A stretch of DNA of 5,841 bases, taken from an uncultured Lachnospiraceae bacterium (lineage in GTDB: Bacteria > Bacillota > Clostridia > Lachnospirales > Lachnospiraceae). The notes beneath the pieces were generated by a model. The model ran no database searches. It saw only the letters and a list, made by a program, of their open reading frames with translations, and was not told the DNA's origin. This document shows, piece after piece, positions 5,689 through 5,841 of the stretch. The number at the start of each line of letters is the position of its first letter. Position 1 is the first letter of the stretch. The translations under genes were made by a program, and so were the position numbers. The stretch lies in the NCBI GenBank assembly GCA_947174725.1, contig CAMWKA010000133.1:1-5841 (forward strand), read 5' to 3'.

Positions 5689-5832
5689 CTAAACTTCTTC
5701 ATCCGTTTCTTTTATAATATCAAAAAATATATCTGTCATATCTGTCATGTCGCGATGATTCAATATTTCCTCTGCATCCTGCAGTTCCAAACTCGGATGG
5801 AACTTTTTCAGTTCCTCTTCAAAATTGATCAT
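5689..5832 (-). CDS. Small acidic protein, 47 residues, unknown function
   Basis: The frame starts at ATG 5832, directly preceded by an in-frame TAA, and runs 47 codons to a TAG at 5689. The product begins MINFEEELKKFHPSLELQDA and ends in DEEV. It is rich in Glu and Asp, probably helical and cytoplasmic, with no Cys and no membrane segment. A tandem DMTDMTDIF motif is visible at about residues 29-36. Its stop codon lies within the ribosome site of the TPR gene, 13 bases before that start, which supports a real, translated, co-transcribed gene. Its own ribosome site lies outside the window. The ATGA at its start could overlap the stop codon of a further upstream gene, which cannot be checked here. 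Function is not recognised. Confidence 0.7.
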   Translation of the reverse strand: MINFEEELKKFHPSLELQDAEEILNHRDMTDMTDIFFDIIKETDEEV

Positions 5833-5841
5833 TTATGATAC

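Overview
The window reads as a chromosomal segment of an anaerobic, endospore-forming Firmicute, most likely a Lachnospiraceae-type Clostridium relative. The basis is a spoIIAA-spoIIAB-sigF sporulation operon, a glycine riboswitch in front of an AgcS/AlsT-type amino-acid symporter, strong AGGAG-type ribosome binding sites and moderate GC content. The family-level placement is inferred; the endospore-former assignment is well supported. Every convincing gene lies on the minus strand, so transcription runs from right to left.

Right end (about 5832 to 4153): a 47-residue acidic protein (5689-5832) lies 13 bases ahead of a 470-residue protein (4263-5675). The larger protein has an N-terminal zinc ribbon, TPR repeats, one membrane segment, a coiled coil and further TPR repeats. 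The pair looks like the end of an operon and closes with a clear intrinsic terminator (4153-4183). I cannot assign a function to either protein.

Middle (about 4143 to 2521): the sporulation operon spoIIAA, spoIIAB, sigF encodes the anti-anti-sigma factor, the anti-sigma factor/kinase and the forespore sigma factor F. Together they form the partner switch that activates sigma F in the forespore. The last two genes are intact and overlap by one base. The spoIIAA reading frame lacks its normal N-terminus, and the missing strand seems to be encoded just upstream in a different frame. A hairpin terminator overlaps the sigF stop codon.

Left half (about 2520 to 687): tandem CCCAA/TTGGG units adjoin a near-consensus sigma-A promoter (TTGACA, 17 bases, TATGAT). 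The promoter drives a leader containing one glycine aptamer and an intrinsic terminator, followed by a 524-residue sodium:alanine/glycine symporter gene. A 7-base complementarity between the aptamer core and the terminator suggests an OFF switch, with glycine shutting down its own importer.

Left end (592 to 38): a 147-residue single-pass membrane protein with an extracytoplasmic beta-rich domain, followed by an intrinsic terminator. No RNA genes other than the riboswitch, no mobile elements and no CRISPR arrays were seen. No gene-free stretch exceeds about 300 bases; the largest (2262-2543) is filled by the repeats, promoter and riboswitch.
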